A stretch of DNA of 64,000 nt from Haemonchus contortus. Lineage: Eukaryota; Nematoda; Chromadorea; Rhabditida; Trichostrongylidae. The stretch spans positions 29,333,145-29,397,144 of the forward strand of contig LS997565.1 in assembly GCA_000469685.2 (NCBI GenBank), given 5' to 3'. Position numbers and translations under genes: made by a program. The notes beneath the pieces were generated by a model. It did no database searches. It was not told where the DNA came from and saw only the letters and a list, made by a program, of their open reading frames with translations. Each line of letters starts with the position of its first letter. The first letter of the stretch is position 1. Of this stretch, positions 1-11,525 are shown piece after piece.

Positions 1-389
1 AGCCATTAGGGACCTTTGGGTGATGGATGAAGTAGCACGACATGTTAAGAATTCATCATCTATGTTCCCAGTAGAGTAAAACAACAAACTTTTGTAAAAC
101 TTCGAGATCAGCCCCTTAACCACGGTGGAAAACTAACTGCCGCGACTAGTACTGCTGTTAGTCTTCACTTAGGTGAGCCATGAAACCTGGCACTAAACGA
201 AGGCCCTCTATGAAGCTGCTTCTTTTGTTCGGAAGCATGTGAAGACGGTAGTTCCACGGGACTGTAACGGCTTGAATGTTTATGATCAAAACACGTTTCA
301 CTGATGACTCAACTGCCAACTGCTTGTGAATCGTCAAAAAGATATTCAGCCATCATCAATTTTACATTTTACAACATAAGAAGTGTTTA
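1..389. other. No gene recognised
   Basis: AT-rich sequence with no open frame of note and no repeat shared with the rest of the window. If the L1CAM-family gene at 4319-7146 continues leftwards, this would be intron sequence of that gene, but no exon was recognised here. Confidence 0.4.
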
Positions 390-664
390 GGGGAGGTGGT
401 GGTGTAGTGACAAACGGCGCACGGCTACGGGTTCGATTCCGCCTATGCCAACCAAGCCTTCCATCCCCCGGGGTCGGTTAATTGGTACCAGACTCGTCTG
501 GGAGGACGAAAGCACTGACTTTACATTGGCTGCCCACCGCAAGTCATTGCATGAGCGACGTACGCATTCAATACGCCACTACGATTCCGAATGGAAGTCG
601 AATGCAGGGGCGCATCCCTCAGACGAGATTGATCAACGCCCCAAGACCTTATCTTTTATCCTTT
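390..664 (+). mobile_element. tRNA-derived SINE, copy 1
   Basis: The 5' part is a tRNA-like head: a GGTGGTGTAGTG segment resembling an A box, then a B box reading GGGTTCGATTCC. A body follows that is shared with six other copies in the window. Diagnostic body words are CCTTCCATCC, GGGGTCGGTTAATTGGTACC, GTCTGGGAGGA and GATCAACGCCCC, ending in a TTTATCCTTT-type tail. The 3' half is nearly complete but the tRNA head is shortened. Short open frames over this copy are only by-products of the repeat. The class call (RNA polymerase III promoter, tRNA head, no coding capacity) is firm; the family name and the partner LINE are unknown. Confidence 0.75.
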
Positions 665-2311
665 AAGAGGGTTCAAAGTAAAATTCCCATAGATCTAGTT
701 ATGACTAGTTAATACTACTCAAATGGATATTGGCGAAGTAATCCTATGCTCAATCCCTCCTCTCCTGATATCACGACCTACACCTGAGCAGTGAATTCGA
801 AGAAGGACCACATCACTTGATTCATTACCATACCCTCAAATCTGGGGAGAGAAGATTCTCTGATCCGAAACCAAACTCTCTGAGAATGCAAGAAATCCCA
901 CGGGTGTGAATGACAAAGAAATCCCTAAGCTTTCCCTCACTCACGACAATCTAGCCGGTCTGCGTAGATTCACGATGCAATATCCTTTCGAGGTAATTGC
1001 GTTAAAGTCGTTTCGTTCAGTAGTCTAATTTATCGCTCAAATAGAAAGCGCATCGCAAAATGGATTGCGTTCAATACTCAATTCTAAGATGCAACAGAAA
1101 GGTCAGATATTTTTTATCGAAACGTAGAACAGGACTCCTCGCCCTCAAATGTAGTTGAGATTTGATATGGGCTCAAAAAAAATGACAAAGCAAAGCATGA
1201 ATGTTGCAAAGCACCGAGACTGTGGGAAACACCTATATTTTAGCCTTATTCAGGCGACTTGTCTAATGCATCTGAAAGCAGTTACTATATAAAAAAAAAC
1301 AGAAAAAATTCGCAACTGAAAAAATGTAGAAAATCTTTCGGTGTACAGCCGATTCATGCAAAGTCAACATCATTGAAAAGATAATTCGAAATACCAAGTT
1401 CGAATCCAATACAGCCTGCACCAGCCTCACTGGAGGGCTCTATTTGAAAAGTTGCCCCAGAAGCCGTAACTGGATGACCACAAACTGGCAAAAGCAAAAG
1501 CTGAAGAAGTTTTGTTGTCTGGGCTAAATCTCCCTGAATGGCTTCAGTTTCTACTCTAGCCATGCTAGCCGTGTCTAACTCTACATATGACACCGTGCAG
1601 CTTCACTAGTGTAACCGATCCCTTCAGTACAACGGCTGATGAGTCACTGACAGCGAAATAAATAAATGAATAAATCTATCTCATATCCCACCTTGAACAC
1701 GTCTGCAAGTAGCTGCAGAAAAAGGGTTTTTCATAAATCACCTCGTGTCCTCGGTCTTTTGAGTTAGTTCAACATTTGACGGTCGGCTAACAGCATAGAT
1801 TGCCAGAAGTATGCAGAGTAGGAAAAAAGGCTACTACAAAATCCCCATTGCATGGAAGAACACAATGCATTTCCACTTATTATTAGGAAATCAATGTCAA
1901 GGAGTCAATTACCATTTCCGAGTAGATGAAAAAAGGAAATACTGTGAAGATACCAAAAGAAACCGCGTAGATTCCCAAACGAGACAACCATTTTGTAGTC
2001 GGCTTCAGGAGTAGAGTAAGAGAAGAGCTGGTTATGTGGAAAACCCCTCACTTGTTGGTCCACGTAGCACCCGTTGGCTTCCCTTTATAACTGCTATTCA
2101 TCTAAAAGCTCACTCCTCAAAAACTGGCGCGATCCATTTCACTTACTTTGATTTTTTACTACGCCTCTACTCGAGGCTTTTTTTGTCTACCGAGCCTTCG
2201 ACTTTTTTATCTTGAAGGGAACCCTCAAACTGCTCTGCAGTCCCGTGGTGTCATAAATTTTACTACACATATTGATACAGAGGATATATATTTATTTATT
2301 GAATCATTTCA
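665..2311. other. No gene recognised; one unassigned 79-codon frame
   Basis: Mostly AT-rich non-coding sequence. A minus-strand open frame at 1354-1593 has fairly balanced composition (many Ala, Glu and Leu codons) but shows no domain, and I could not link it by phase or splice sites to the L1CAM exons to its right. It could be a lost exon or chance. Confidence 0.35.
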
Positions 2312-2640
2312 CGGCGTAGGTGGTGTACGGGGCAGTGGCGCACTATCACGCGCATGGCCCAAGGTTCTAATCATGGATAGATTCTCGCTAAGCAAACCAA
2401 GCCTTCCATCCTTTCGGGGTCGTTCAATTGGTACTAAACATGTCTGGGAAGATAGAAGCACTAACTTGTATATCGGCAGGATACCAAAAGTCATTGCATA
2501 GACAACATGCACATTTTAAAAGTCATTGCATAGGTCCCATACGCATTTAAACCGCCACTACGATTCTCAAGGAAAGTCGAGTGCGGGGCGCACCTCAAAT
2601 GCGGAATTGGTTGAGCCGAAAACTTTATCCTTTTTTTTTT
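2312..2640 (+). mobile_element. tRNA-derived SINE, copy 2, diverged, with internal duplication
   Basis: Same family and orientation as the copy at 390-664. The head starts with GGCGTAGGTGGTGTA, and the B box is badly decayed. The body words CCTTCCATCC, GGGGTCG and TCTGGGAAGATAGAAGCAC are present. A 16-base word, AAAAGTCATTGCATAG, occurs at 2486-2501 and again at 2518-2533, so a 32-base stretch of the body has been duplicated in this copy only. The tail runs into a T-rich tract (TTTATCC followed by a run of T). Divergence suggests an old insertion. Confidence 0.7.
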
Positions 2641-4318
2641 CTTTATGATTCATTCAATTTCATAGAACGATTTTCAGAACAAGAAAGTGAGAGACGAATC
2701 GAAGGAAGAGGACATGGATACAAGAGTTGCTCAAGTACCCTTTTGACGCTGGAGGACACCCCATTGAGCTCAATTGTTACCAGTGAAACGATGCTTATAA
2801 ACAGTGACACATTGCTGCTTACGGGGAAAGACCCTACTGAGACGACCTCAGTCAGGGCACGAACACATTCAACAAAAGGGTCACGGAGCTCGCATTCATC
2901 CTAATCATGCAGCCACTATTTTCTCGGAAACAAAACTAGTGAGCATTGAATAATGACATGTTATTACTTTCAACAAAATACTCTTATATTCTTAATAAAA
3001 TTTTGAATCAATCGGATTTTCCGTGGTGGTATCTGCATTTCAAAAGTTACGTAGCATCTGAGGGTCAGACAACCCAATAGAAAGTAGATATCTGAGAGCA
3101 TGCGGTCACAGTTAGCTGCCCTTATCGAATAGATCGGAGAGCTATTGAGTTGATGCAAAATTATTGCAGTTTTTTTCAGAAATCTGTTTAGAGAACAATA
3201 GAAATATTTAGCAAAGACATGTTCGAACAATTATTCTGGAAAGGGACCAACATCTTCGTCTCCCATTTGCTAGGCAGTCAGATTCCATAGGCGAGGAAGT
3301 CTTGGTTTATGCAGGCGATCCACGCTTTGAAATCGGCTATAGGAAATCATTTCGGTGAATATGGCGGATTTAGGGGACATCCCATTCTTTATATGGTTTT
3401 GCTGATTGTTCCATCGCCGGAAAGCTTGTTGAGATTGCAAAATGACTCCACCTCCTCCAAACTTTCTTCAATTAGTAGAGCATGATGTGGCAAATATGAA
3501 GATGATTTTCTAGCCACAATAATTGTGCATCAACCCGATATACGAAACAACGAAGTTATACGCTCTGCATCGATATTCTACTATTCCACCATTCAATACC
3601 ATTGATAGTGATAGTTTCATCAGGAAGATACATCGTAAGGATTCATGAAGGGTATGCAGAGGCTAACCTACAGAGAATGCCAGTCACAGAACAGATAGTA
3701 AAATTACTTGAGCAGTTCTACAGGACCTCTCATTCCAAAGACCAGTGATCATTTAAAAGTAAGAGTTTCTCGAAACAATTTGAACCCAATTGATCCAGTG
3801 AAACATTGGGATTTCAAGACTCGCGTTAAGTCAAGCAAGCGATAGACGTATTTTTGAACTTCACCTGATTACCAGAAATTCTCATACACAGAGGAATACA
3901 TAAGCACCTTTCTTTATAAAAATTTTTGTGAAAAATAAGAAAATCATGTTCTTTGAAATTAATAGTATGCCCCTATAACCACAAGTACAAGAACAGAATT
4001 TCTATAGTCAATTCCTGACAACAGTCCCAAAAACCTCGACGCCGTATGTGCAATTGTATGTGGGTGTAGTGAATGTCGGAAAATGATATCAAGGGCTGAT
4101 GAGGGATGGTAAAGTGAAAGGAACGGGAAGTTCATTACTCCCTCCGTATGGGCAATAAATTCTCATAGCCTCAAGTGTGAAGGCAGTGGTTCGCTTTTGC
4201 AAACACGTTTTTCCCCAAAATATCTATCCGACACTATAAACTTACCCTTTTGGGTGAACTATGCAAACCACAGACAAACGTAAAAAGGTTCACCGTTGCA
4301 ACAGAAAAAAAAACGTAC
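2641..4318. other. Probable intron or flank of the L1CAM-family gene; no further exon found
   Basis: The exon ending at 4319 needs a downstream minus-strand exon that starts in phase 1 and begins the second Ig domain. I looked for acceptor sites followed by a suitable frame and found none. The minus strand around 3220-3490 has weak resemblance to a LINE reverse transcriptase tail, which I do not call. Otherwise this is AT-rich and featureless. Confidence 0.4.
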
Positions 4319-4429
4319 ATGTTTGTTCTAATTTAGTAGGAAACGAGACTGCAGTGCCGTTGTCATTCATGGCTTGGCATTGGTACGTTCCTGCATCGGA
4401 TTCATCGAGCTTGGTAAAAATAAGAGTTC
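4319..4429 (-). CDS. L1CAM/neuroglian-family adhesion protein, Ig domain 1, third recognised exon
   Basis: Exon of 111 bp that completes an immunoglobulin domain. It carries the end of the fold: a GTLIF beta strand, then LDESDAGTYQCQA, where the DAGTYQC motif holds the second disulfide cysteine, then NDNGTAVS, typical of L1CAM/neuroglian domain 1. The acceptor on the minus strand reads TTCTATTTCAG before base 4429; the donor after 4319 reads GTACGT. The exon starts with two codon bases and ends with one (2 + 36 codons + 1), so it joins the exon at 4691-4767 exactly in phase to give Asp-Glu-Gly-Thr-Leu. In this family the protein is a single-pass neuronal adhesion receptor; this piece would be extracellular. 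It lies closest to neuroglian; contactin is the main alternative. The following exon was not found. Confidence 0.87.
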
Positions 4430-4690
4430 CTGAAATAGAAAATTTCATTTTAGGAAAAAGCAAAGAAACAGCGTACAGTCCAATGAGCAAAGATGGCCAA
4501 AAAACGCTCTCAGAGAGGTTTTCAAGTTTCTCTCCTAGTGGCCGTTAACCGGGAAAATGTACAATGAAGTTTCCTGAACGTTTATATGGGACTCTGTATT
4601 CCATCACAATTATCAACTCAAAAGAGGAGCCTTGGAAGGTATTCAAAGATCCGACAAGAACGAGCTTGATATCACTGGCCATAAACTAAC

Positions 4691-4767
4691 CTTCATCAGG
4701 TATCTGAACCAATTTCTCAGGGTACATGGCAGCATTGAAGGGTTTTCCATCCTTGAACCATCGATAC
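4691..4767 (-). CDS. L1CAM/neuroglian-family adhesion protein, Ig domain 1, second recognised exon
   Basis: Exon of 77 bp encoding YRWFKDGKPFN, whose Trp is the core tryptophan of the Ig fold, followed by YPEKLVQIPDE. The acceptor reads GCTATCCTAG before base 4767 and the donor GTTAGT after 4691. It has one leading codon base, 25 codons and one trailing base. The leading G completes a serine codon with the TC that ends the upstream exon, restoring NPIPS-YRWFKDG across the splice. The 261-bp intron to the next exon is short, unlike the 2.2-kb intron before it. Three exons that agree in phase, splice sites and domain order make chance very unlikely. Regulation cannot be read here; the promoter and first exon were not identified. 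Confidence 0.88.
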
Positions 4768-6974
4768 CTAGGATAGCAATGTTGGTGAAAGTTTCAAAGA
4801 AACAGTAATCATGGTCAGGAGAGTGAAATTATTTCCAGAAGTAAGAGGCATATTAACAGAAACAATTTTTAAATAATCGCTCATGCAATGCTTTTTAACG
4901 ATGCAGAACATACAACTTGTCTATTTCTCGTTCGCCCATAATCCTTTCACAGGAAACTGGAAACTACACACCCATTTATTTAGTAAAGTTTCTATAATAA
5001 AGGGATTCCATATCAAACCAAATTTTTTGCCCAACCTCACACTACTTTAAGCGCCTCATCGTTCTTTCACCTCGCCGCTGTCCAGAAGCTGCCACAAAAC
5101 TAGCAAATGCTAAAGTACATATCAGACATCTCAACTTCGTAGAAAGGACACCATTTTAACCAGATTTTCCGCCTTTCGTTCTCCAAAGATTCCGATAGTC
5201 TCAGCTTTATCCATGCAATGGTTTGATCCTCAATCTATTAATGCGTCACAAATATCCGATCTTAGTGGCCAATTGGAAGCAGAACACATGAAAGATACAA
5301 TTAGCAAAATATCATGTTGAAGAAAGTGAGTGCCCGTTTCTCTCGGCTCCCCGCTCTTCAAGTTTGAGAACGAATTTGGAACGCCTCTTGCAATTATTCG
5401 ACAAAATAGTTCTTTTTTGGGCATCGCTTGATATCCCATAGTGTAGTGCCTTCTGTGGCAAAGACAAGTCCTATACAATGACTACCGAAAATTCCCTGCT
5501 GCCCCTGCCTCTTGAACCGCTTCGAGCTAGACAGTTCTACTGCAACTTAGGCAGGCCTACGACGTTAACGTCATGAGGCAGTGCTGCGGCTGATTTTCAA
5601 GTTTTAGAGCTGAATGTGAACGCCACAGTAAAAAAGGATGGACGAAACTCAAAGCTACGACGCCTTTATAGGGGCTGTCGGCTTGGATCCGTGCCAAAGA
5701 ACGAGAGACATGGCAGCGGTCCTTGGATGAGACCTGAAAACCATCTTTATTTACACGCCATTAGAAGATGACTCGACAGCGAAATGAGGGTCGCATGAGC
5801 TCATCGACGAGAACAAGCCCCACAGATTGTGCATAATAAATCTGTGCCGTTCAGGCTGAAAGATTCTATTCCGTTACCTCAGCGCTGACACCGCACCTTC
5901 CCACTACCAGCAATTCAATAAATGTATAGCCTCCCGATGGACAACAAGTTCCGAGAAGTCGGTGATGCCTGATTTCGAGTGGAACACTCTGAGCTGAAGG
6001 CAGTGGATGAACTAGAAGCCACGTACTCTCGCTCACATTCCAATATAATTACTGCTTTGAAAATGCTCGTCTTTCACCGTTATCTTCACTTTGGTGAGTA
6101 TCTATCATTCAATGCACAAAAAATGGATAGATTTTTAGGGAACAGCTTTTCCTTATCACCACTGCCATCGACTAAACATAAACCATTTCCGTTCGTCACA
6201 ATGACATGGGTCCCACACAATACCTACCACTAGATCAAAGGCTTCTTAACTTCTTCACAAGGTGTCCGCCACAATCTGAGCAGAGCGGTATAGAGAAAAT
6301 TCAACGAATCTCTGTTTGCTACTCTAGTCCAAACTTCTTCAAAATTATTCATGAACTTTTTTTCTGTCAATCATCATCGTTGCCGTCACGCTAGTGACAT
6401 TATACGCCTATTTATCCTCTTGTTACCTAGGAACACAAAGAAAAACTTCCGCTTCGACAGCGCCAAGTCGTAAAAGCTAAAAAAGCATCATACAATGCGA
6501 GATGAGAGATCGTACTCGTCCACATGTTGGGCATTCTCCAAACATGAGCCCATGCAACTACTAGAGAGCTAGAGCACCATAAAACAACTATGACGATGGC
6601 ACCAAGACTATTGCTAAGGAAAAAGGAAATCGCAGTGCGCTATGTAGTTCGGTAGGATTTGAATCCGTGGCTTTATGCCATCATATTGAAGGGGCTACGG
6701 TAGCGCTATTTTGCCGTTCCCTTATGAACGAGAATCAAGAAATAGCTTTTTAGTATGCAATCCAAAAAACTCATAAGATAATAAATGAAATAATGCAATC
6801 GCTTCATAAGATAATAAATGAAATAATGCAATCGCTTCACAAAACAACATTCAGCTAATTACTGTCCTGGAAAGGCTTATCTGCTTTCTTCAAATGTAAA
6901 TTGAAACCGAAGTTCGAAGGAGATTAAGATATTGTAGGAGATAGGAACAACCAAAAGTCGACATCAAAACTTAC
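4768..6974 (-). other. Intron of the L1CAM-family gene
   Basis: A 2.2-kb intron bounded by a GTAAGT donor at 6974 and a CTAG acceptor at 4768. It holds a 33-bp direct repeat at 6771-6836 and no other recognised element. A tRNA-like string around 6640-6715 does not fold as a tRNA. Confidence 0.8.
6771..6836. repeat. 33-bp direct tandem duplication
   Basis: Two head-to-tail copies of a unit that begins TCATAAGATAATAAATGAAA, starting at 6771 and 6804. The copies are essentially identical, so the duplication is recent. It lies inside the intron of the L1CAM-family gene. Confidence 0.9.
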
Positions 6975-7146
6975 GATGGGATAGGGTTACCCTCAGCTAC
7001 ACATCGAATTGTGATTTGGAAAAGATTATCGGGCGCTTTGCTTTGCTCGGTACCATGCTTTTCTACTTTGTAGTAAAGGATCGGCCCGTTCGGTTCGTGT
7101 ACAAATCGCGGCGGAGTCGATATTGAGGCCCAATCGACCGTTGCAC
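6975..7146 (-). CDS. L1CAM/neuroglian-family adhesion protein, Ig domain 1, first recognised exon
   Basis: Exon of 172 bp starting Ig domain 1 of an L1CAM-family receptor. It encodes ISTPPRFVHEPNGPILYYKV and then DNLFQITIRCVAEGNPIPS. The Cys in IRCVAEGNP is the first disulfide cysteine and pairs with that of YQC in the exon at 4319-4429. The acceptor reads GTCTTTTCAG before base 7146; the donor after 6975 reads GTAAGT. The exon is 2 codon bases, 56 codons, then 2 bases, so an upstream exon must end with one base of a codon; that exon should carry the start and signal peptide. No such exon was found between here and the right end, so intron 1 may be very long. The order PPRFV, then DN-F-I-C, then YRW-K-GK-F is close to neuroglian; in C. 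elegans the equivalents are sax-7 (lad-1) and lad-2, and I cannot choose between them. Confidence 0.87.
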
Positions 7147-10100
7147 CTGAAAAGACCGTATTTTAACCCTCATTTACTATGCATACTTTCAAGCAATTGA
7201 TTTCTGTTTGATTTACCTCAAGGACACAGCTAAATATAGGATTCCGTTTTGCTTATCCTAAACTGCAAAGACGTAATGGGGCTCAAAGATGTGGGTTTTT
7301 CATGCCGATAAGGGCCTAGGAATGGGCGATAAGGACTAGAGGACCAGCCAAACTGAGAGGTGACCCGACTCTGTAGATATTTTTTCGACAGGCATTCAGG
7401 CGAGTAGAATCAGCAGTAGCAGTAGAGTTTCTGATGCTGAACCCAAGGCGTTTAACCCGTTCAAACGCTTCTATTATCACAATGTCGCACAAAGACGGGA
7501 ATTCTGCAACATGAAAAGGGTCTCCCATAGGCTGAGTTTGGTTTCTTTCCGGCTTTTCTTCTTTTTTACCTTTACTCATGCTGTTAAATATTTCGAGCAG
7601 GCCTAGTTTTGGGGTAATGTTGCTTTTGTTGAAAAATTTTCTCTGGGTAGTCTTAAGGATTCGCCGCTATTCGTCTGGAATGAGATTCCCTGACAATTGA
7701 ATACTTCGTATTTACAATATAGCTGTTTTGGAACCACATACCAAATTAGACAAATCTTAAAAGTTTTTCGATGTCAGTAGGGATGTGACGGAAAGGAAAA
7801 CACTCCGAAAGAAAATAATCACCTCGACACCATTACTCATACTCTCATTCTACATTTCTACAAACTCACGGTTTTTAGTGAAGACCAGGCCGAGATCAAT
7901 GAATAGTCAAAACAGACAGCAAACCTTAGCAGAACAAATTAGTGGTCAGGTTGTTCCCGACAAGAAACTACGCTAAGCCATTCACAATACAATATTTACC
8001 TAACAAAACCCAAAGCCAGAAAATGCATTTCTATTCCAGCCGATGTAAGCAGTTCACGAAACTCCTTCAAGAACGCTTTATTTTATACCGGTATGCGCCT
8101 CCAGGAACGAAATCATCGCCAAGTCTTATCTATGAGCCTGATCACTTATTATAATCTTTATGTTATAACATTTGCCTATATAGACTTTCTCATCATCCCA
8201 AAAGACTGGTGCAGTTTCCTTCTTATAAAAAACTCGTTTAGGATGGGAAAAAGAAGAGAAAGTACAAGTCTCGAGAATCTAAAAGTGCAATTAGGCAAGC
8301 TCATTTACATTCTTCGCTCTTTCTATTCGACCAGCCATTCTGTACGTAAAAATTGTTATTCTGAATGAATCTAATCAACCGAAAGAAAACGAAGTACAAA
8401 TTTATAAAGGTTTATTTCTGACACGCACTTGGATGTTACGAGTACGACTCTTGAGAAGCTAATACTTCTGACAAACTTGGTCTCAGCTAACATGAAGAAA
8501 GATACCTCGGACACATCTTTACAACCACCGTAACCGGTGTAAGAAACTCTAAAATTCCACTTCAAGAATCCCAACACAGCGTCCCCTATGGAGTAAACAA
8601 CCCGTCGAAAAACCGTTCTCTTCTCGAGTTCCGAGCCTTGTTGCCGTGCATGAGTGGGCCACGTCTGATTCATAGCATGACCTTAGACAAGCTCAAATCG
8701 ATGATATAAGAATCGGAAAAACTGTTCCCCGTTAGGTGGAGCAATGAGTCTCTTCCACAGATAGGAAACTTTTTATGGCAGAAAAATCTTTGATTTTGAC
8801 GGGAATTCGGGGAGAGCCATATTGCAAACACAAAGATACCCTCTAACCTTGTCGGTGCATTGCAGCACTTATAATGAGGCAAAAGCGCAATTTGTGGTAC
8901 TACTGAAACGGAAATAGCCTCACAAAGCGAATAAGACTGAAGGCAACTTGACTAACTGAACTGAACCATTTGCCCGCCTCAAGTGCCCTGTTCAATGCAA
9001 CATCAAAACCTCTCGATCAGCCGAGCAATTCCCAAGCAAGAATTTCCGCACCATTAATCATTTGCATAGAAATCATAGTACACGGCTCGACTGTGATCAC
9101 CATCCCTGTGTACGTGGTATCAATTCGTTGCCTTCAAAGAGACATAAATGTGTCAATGCTGCCGATGCAATTAATCTTGCCGAAGTTTCAATTAATTCCG
9201 TTCGGTGAATTGGTATTTAGACATCAGTTGAAAACTTATTCCCCTCTCTTGTAAGAGCACTAATTTAATCATTCACGTGAGCAAAAAAAGTGCAAAAAAA
9301 CTCAATACTTCCACTAAAGCAATATTTCCATTCCTTACTATTTATTATAGATGTTTTTTGTTACAATTTTCTGAATAACACAAATCTCGAGCGCAGGCCA
9401 ACAGCTATGGTAGAAGGCTTCCCGCGACTGGTTCTCCATGCTACAGAGATAATCGTCAAGACATAAGACCCATTACCTGAGTGTAAGGATTGCAGTAAAA
9501 GGCCTGATGCATTGCAGAAACTCTTCTAGCCTTATCTTTTGAAAAATGGCATTCCAAGGAAGGCTACTTCACGGCTACTTCTGCATCAAACGCCCTTCCC
9601 CTCACATTTCTTGAAGTAATGTAGGCTCATCTCTTCAGAAAAACACGGTACCAAAATTTAAAGCTACAGCGTTAGAGCGCTTAAGTGAGCACTGTGCCAG
9701 AGGTTCTCGCCGCAGTAGACGACATAGTAGCTTTCCATTTGGTGCCTGCTTCGCCGATATCTCTGAATACTGATCAGGCGTCCGATCACTGCGTCAACTG
9801 CGTGTATGGCAAATATCCAACGAACAGACTTATGAAGCATGGAATCTGGCGTATTTGAACGATGATTTCAGTGAATTGAACGCCGAACTCAAAAGTAAAT
9901 GAACTGTACATTCACTTCCTATCCGCTCTTCACGATTCAAGACCTTGCTCCTAATTTTGCCTTTAACCGTTCTCCCACAATGATGAATGATGTTTTCGAA
10001 AACGTTCACGACGGTGTTATACAAAATTGATCAGACCCGATTTTTCAGCAGCAACGCTGCCATAGCGTTGGCCCTCAGTGGAACATCTTCACTGGCCCCT

Positions 10101-10862
10101 TAAGCATTTCTGGGCAATGCCAAAGACTGTTAGGGTTCCCATATCGAGCTCCAAATTCACTCTGGGCGAGGAAAACGAAAACAACACATCTTTACAACGT
10201 AGTAGACCGCTAATCCGATAATCGAGGTCATTCGAAAGTATTAGAAGGTAATACGGTGAGCACTGTGCTTAATTGGTAAACTCGAAAAGAAAACATGTCA
10301 ACATGCCAACATTGATGGGCAACTCCTTGGCGATAAAAGCGGGAACGCTAACTCGATTCCCCTCTCCCCAACGTGTAGCAAATCATTTCGTTATGCGAGC
10401 AAACACCATTGTTACGGACATTATTCTACTCCCTCAAAGTAAGGCTCAAATACTGCAACTCAGCAAACGCTAGGAACCTCCTCCCATCCCATCTTAACGT
10501 GCAATTCGCGAAACGAGACAATGGGCAGGTCTCCTTCACTCTTCGCCCTTCGCCCAACAACGATCGCTGGTCATAAAAGGAAATTAAGTAATCATGGGAC
10601 AGAAATGAAAGATTCTTCCGAGATGATCATGGAACAGCGAATTCCCAAATCTAATGAGACTCAAAAGTAGTATTCTCGGGTAATCAACCCAATGACGTTG
10701 CATCTTCTTCAGAATACCCACATATTTGACCCAAACAAAGCAGGAAGGAGAGAACGGGTCCTAAAAGGGTTATCATATTCATCGCTGCTTTAACCAGCTC
10801 TTCTATAATTCTTGTGGAAGAAAGGTTTCCACTGGATGATAAACCAGCCCAAATAAATCTCA

Positions 10863-10918
10863 ACAGTATGGGCGTTATTGATTACTAACAGTAAATCAAT
10901 AACGCCCATCATAACTGT
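10863..10918. repeat. Short-loop perfect inverted repeat
   Basis: Arms of 16 bp (ATGGGCGTTATTGATT at 10868-10883 and its exact reverse complement at 10894-10909) around a 10-base loop. A further ACAGT/ACTGT pair outside (10863-10867 with 10914-10918) adds five pairs after a four-base bulge. It would form a strong hairpin as DNA or RNA. No flanking transposon signature was seen. Confidence 0.9.
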
Positions 10919-11499
10919 CATTGCTGCTCAGCACATCGATTGCATAACGGGCCGAAAAGATAAAGATCTTGGTGACACATCGAATCCTGTTTCACCTTCG
11001 ATGGCTATTTTGGTTTTCCAGCCTTCTGACAAAATCTTTGAGACCTTCCATGGCTGCACTATAACTTGATCTAGACTTACCCCCCAAATTAACCAAATTG
11101 GAATAGCAGTTAAAAAAACTTCAACGCCGATGAGAGAAACAGATTCTATCCCGTAAATAGCAATTTCAAGACTTATTTAAAGCAGAAAGGAACAAAGTAC
11201 AATCACACCGCTCACATTCGCGGTCACTCAATGCTCTCATCTGCAGCCACCACCACCCAATGTGAACCTATCGAGGACATCGAAAACACCTGCTGTGTGA
11301 GGGCTAACACCTGTCCTTCCTGACAACTTCAAGGTGTTTTCTCGAGCAATTATTTAAGAAGATTCGATCAGTTCGAGATAACAAAAAACTCCAGCTTTTG
11401 AAAAGTGTCTAGGAAAAGCCCTTATCATGCAGACGAATGAGTGCAGGATCCGTCTAAAAATAACCCACTTAACATTTTTCGTGCCAACTTTGAGAATCC

Positions 11500-11525
11500 A
11501 AGCCCTCTCTCATCCGAGAGGGCTT
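11500..11525. repeat. Short-loop perfect inverted repeat
   Basis: Ten-bp GC-rich arms (AAGCCCTCTC at 11500-11509 and GAGAGGGCTT at 11516-11525) with a six-base loop TCATCC. It looks like a terminator-type hairpin, but there is no bacterial context; it belongs with the other short hairpins of this window. Confidence 0.85.

Noticed and set aside
3220..3490. Minus-strand resemblance to a LINE tail (EEVESFCNLNKLSGDGT)
   Set aside because: Only one short block fits and the following sequence does not continue the family pattern; too weak to call.
6637..6715. tRNA-like string on the minus strand (GGATTCAAATCC resembling a B box)
   Set aside because: The T stem cannot form around the loop, and no acceptor stem or anticodon arm fits. 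Not called as a tRNA.
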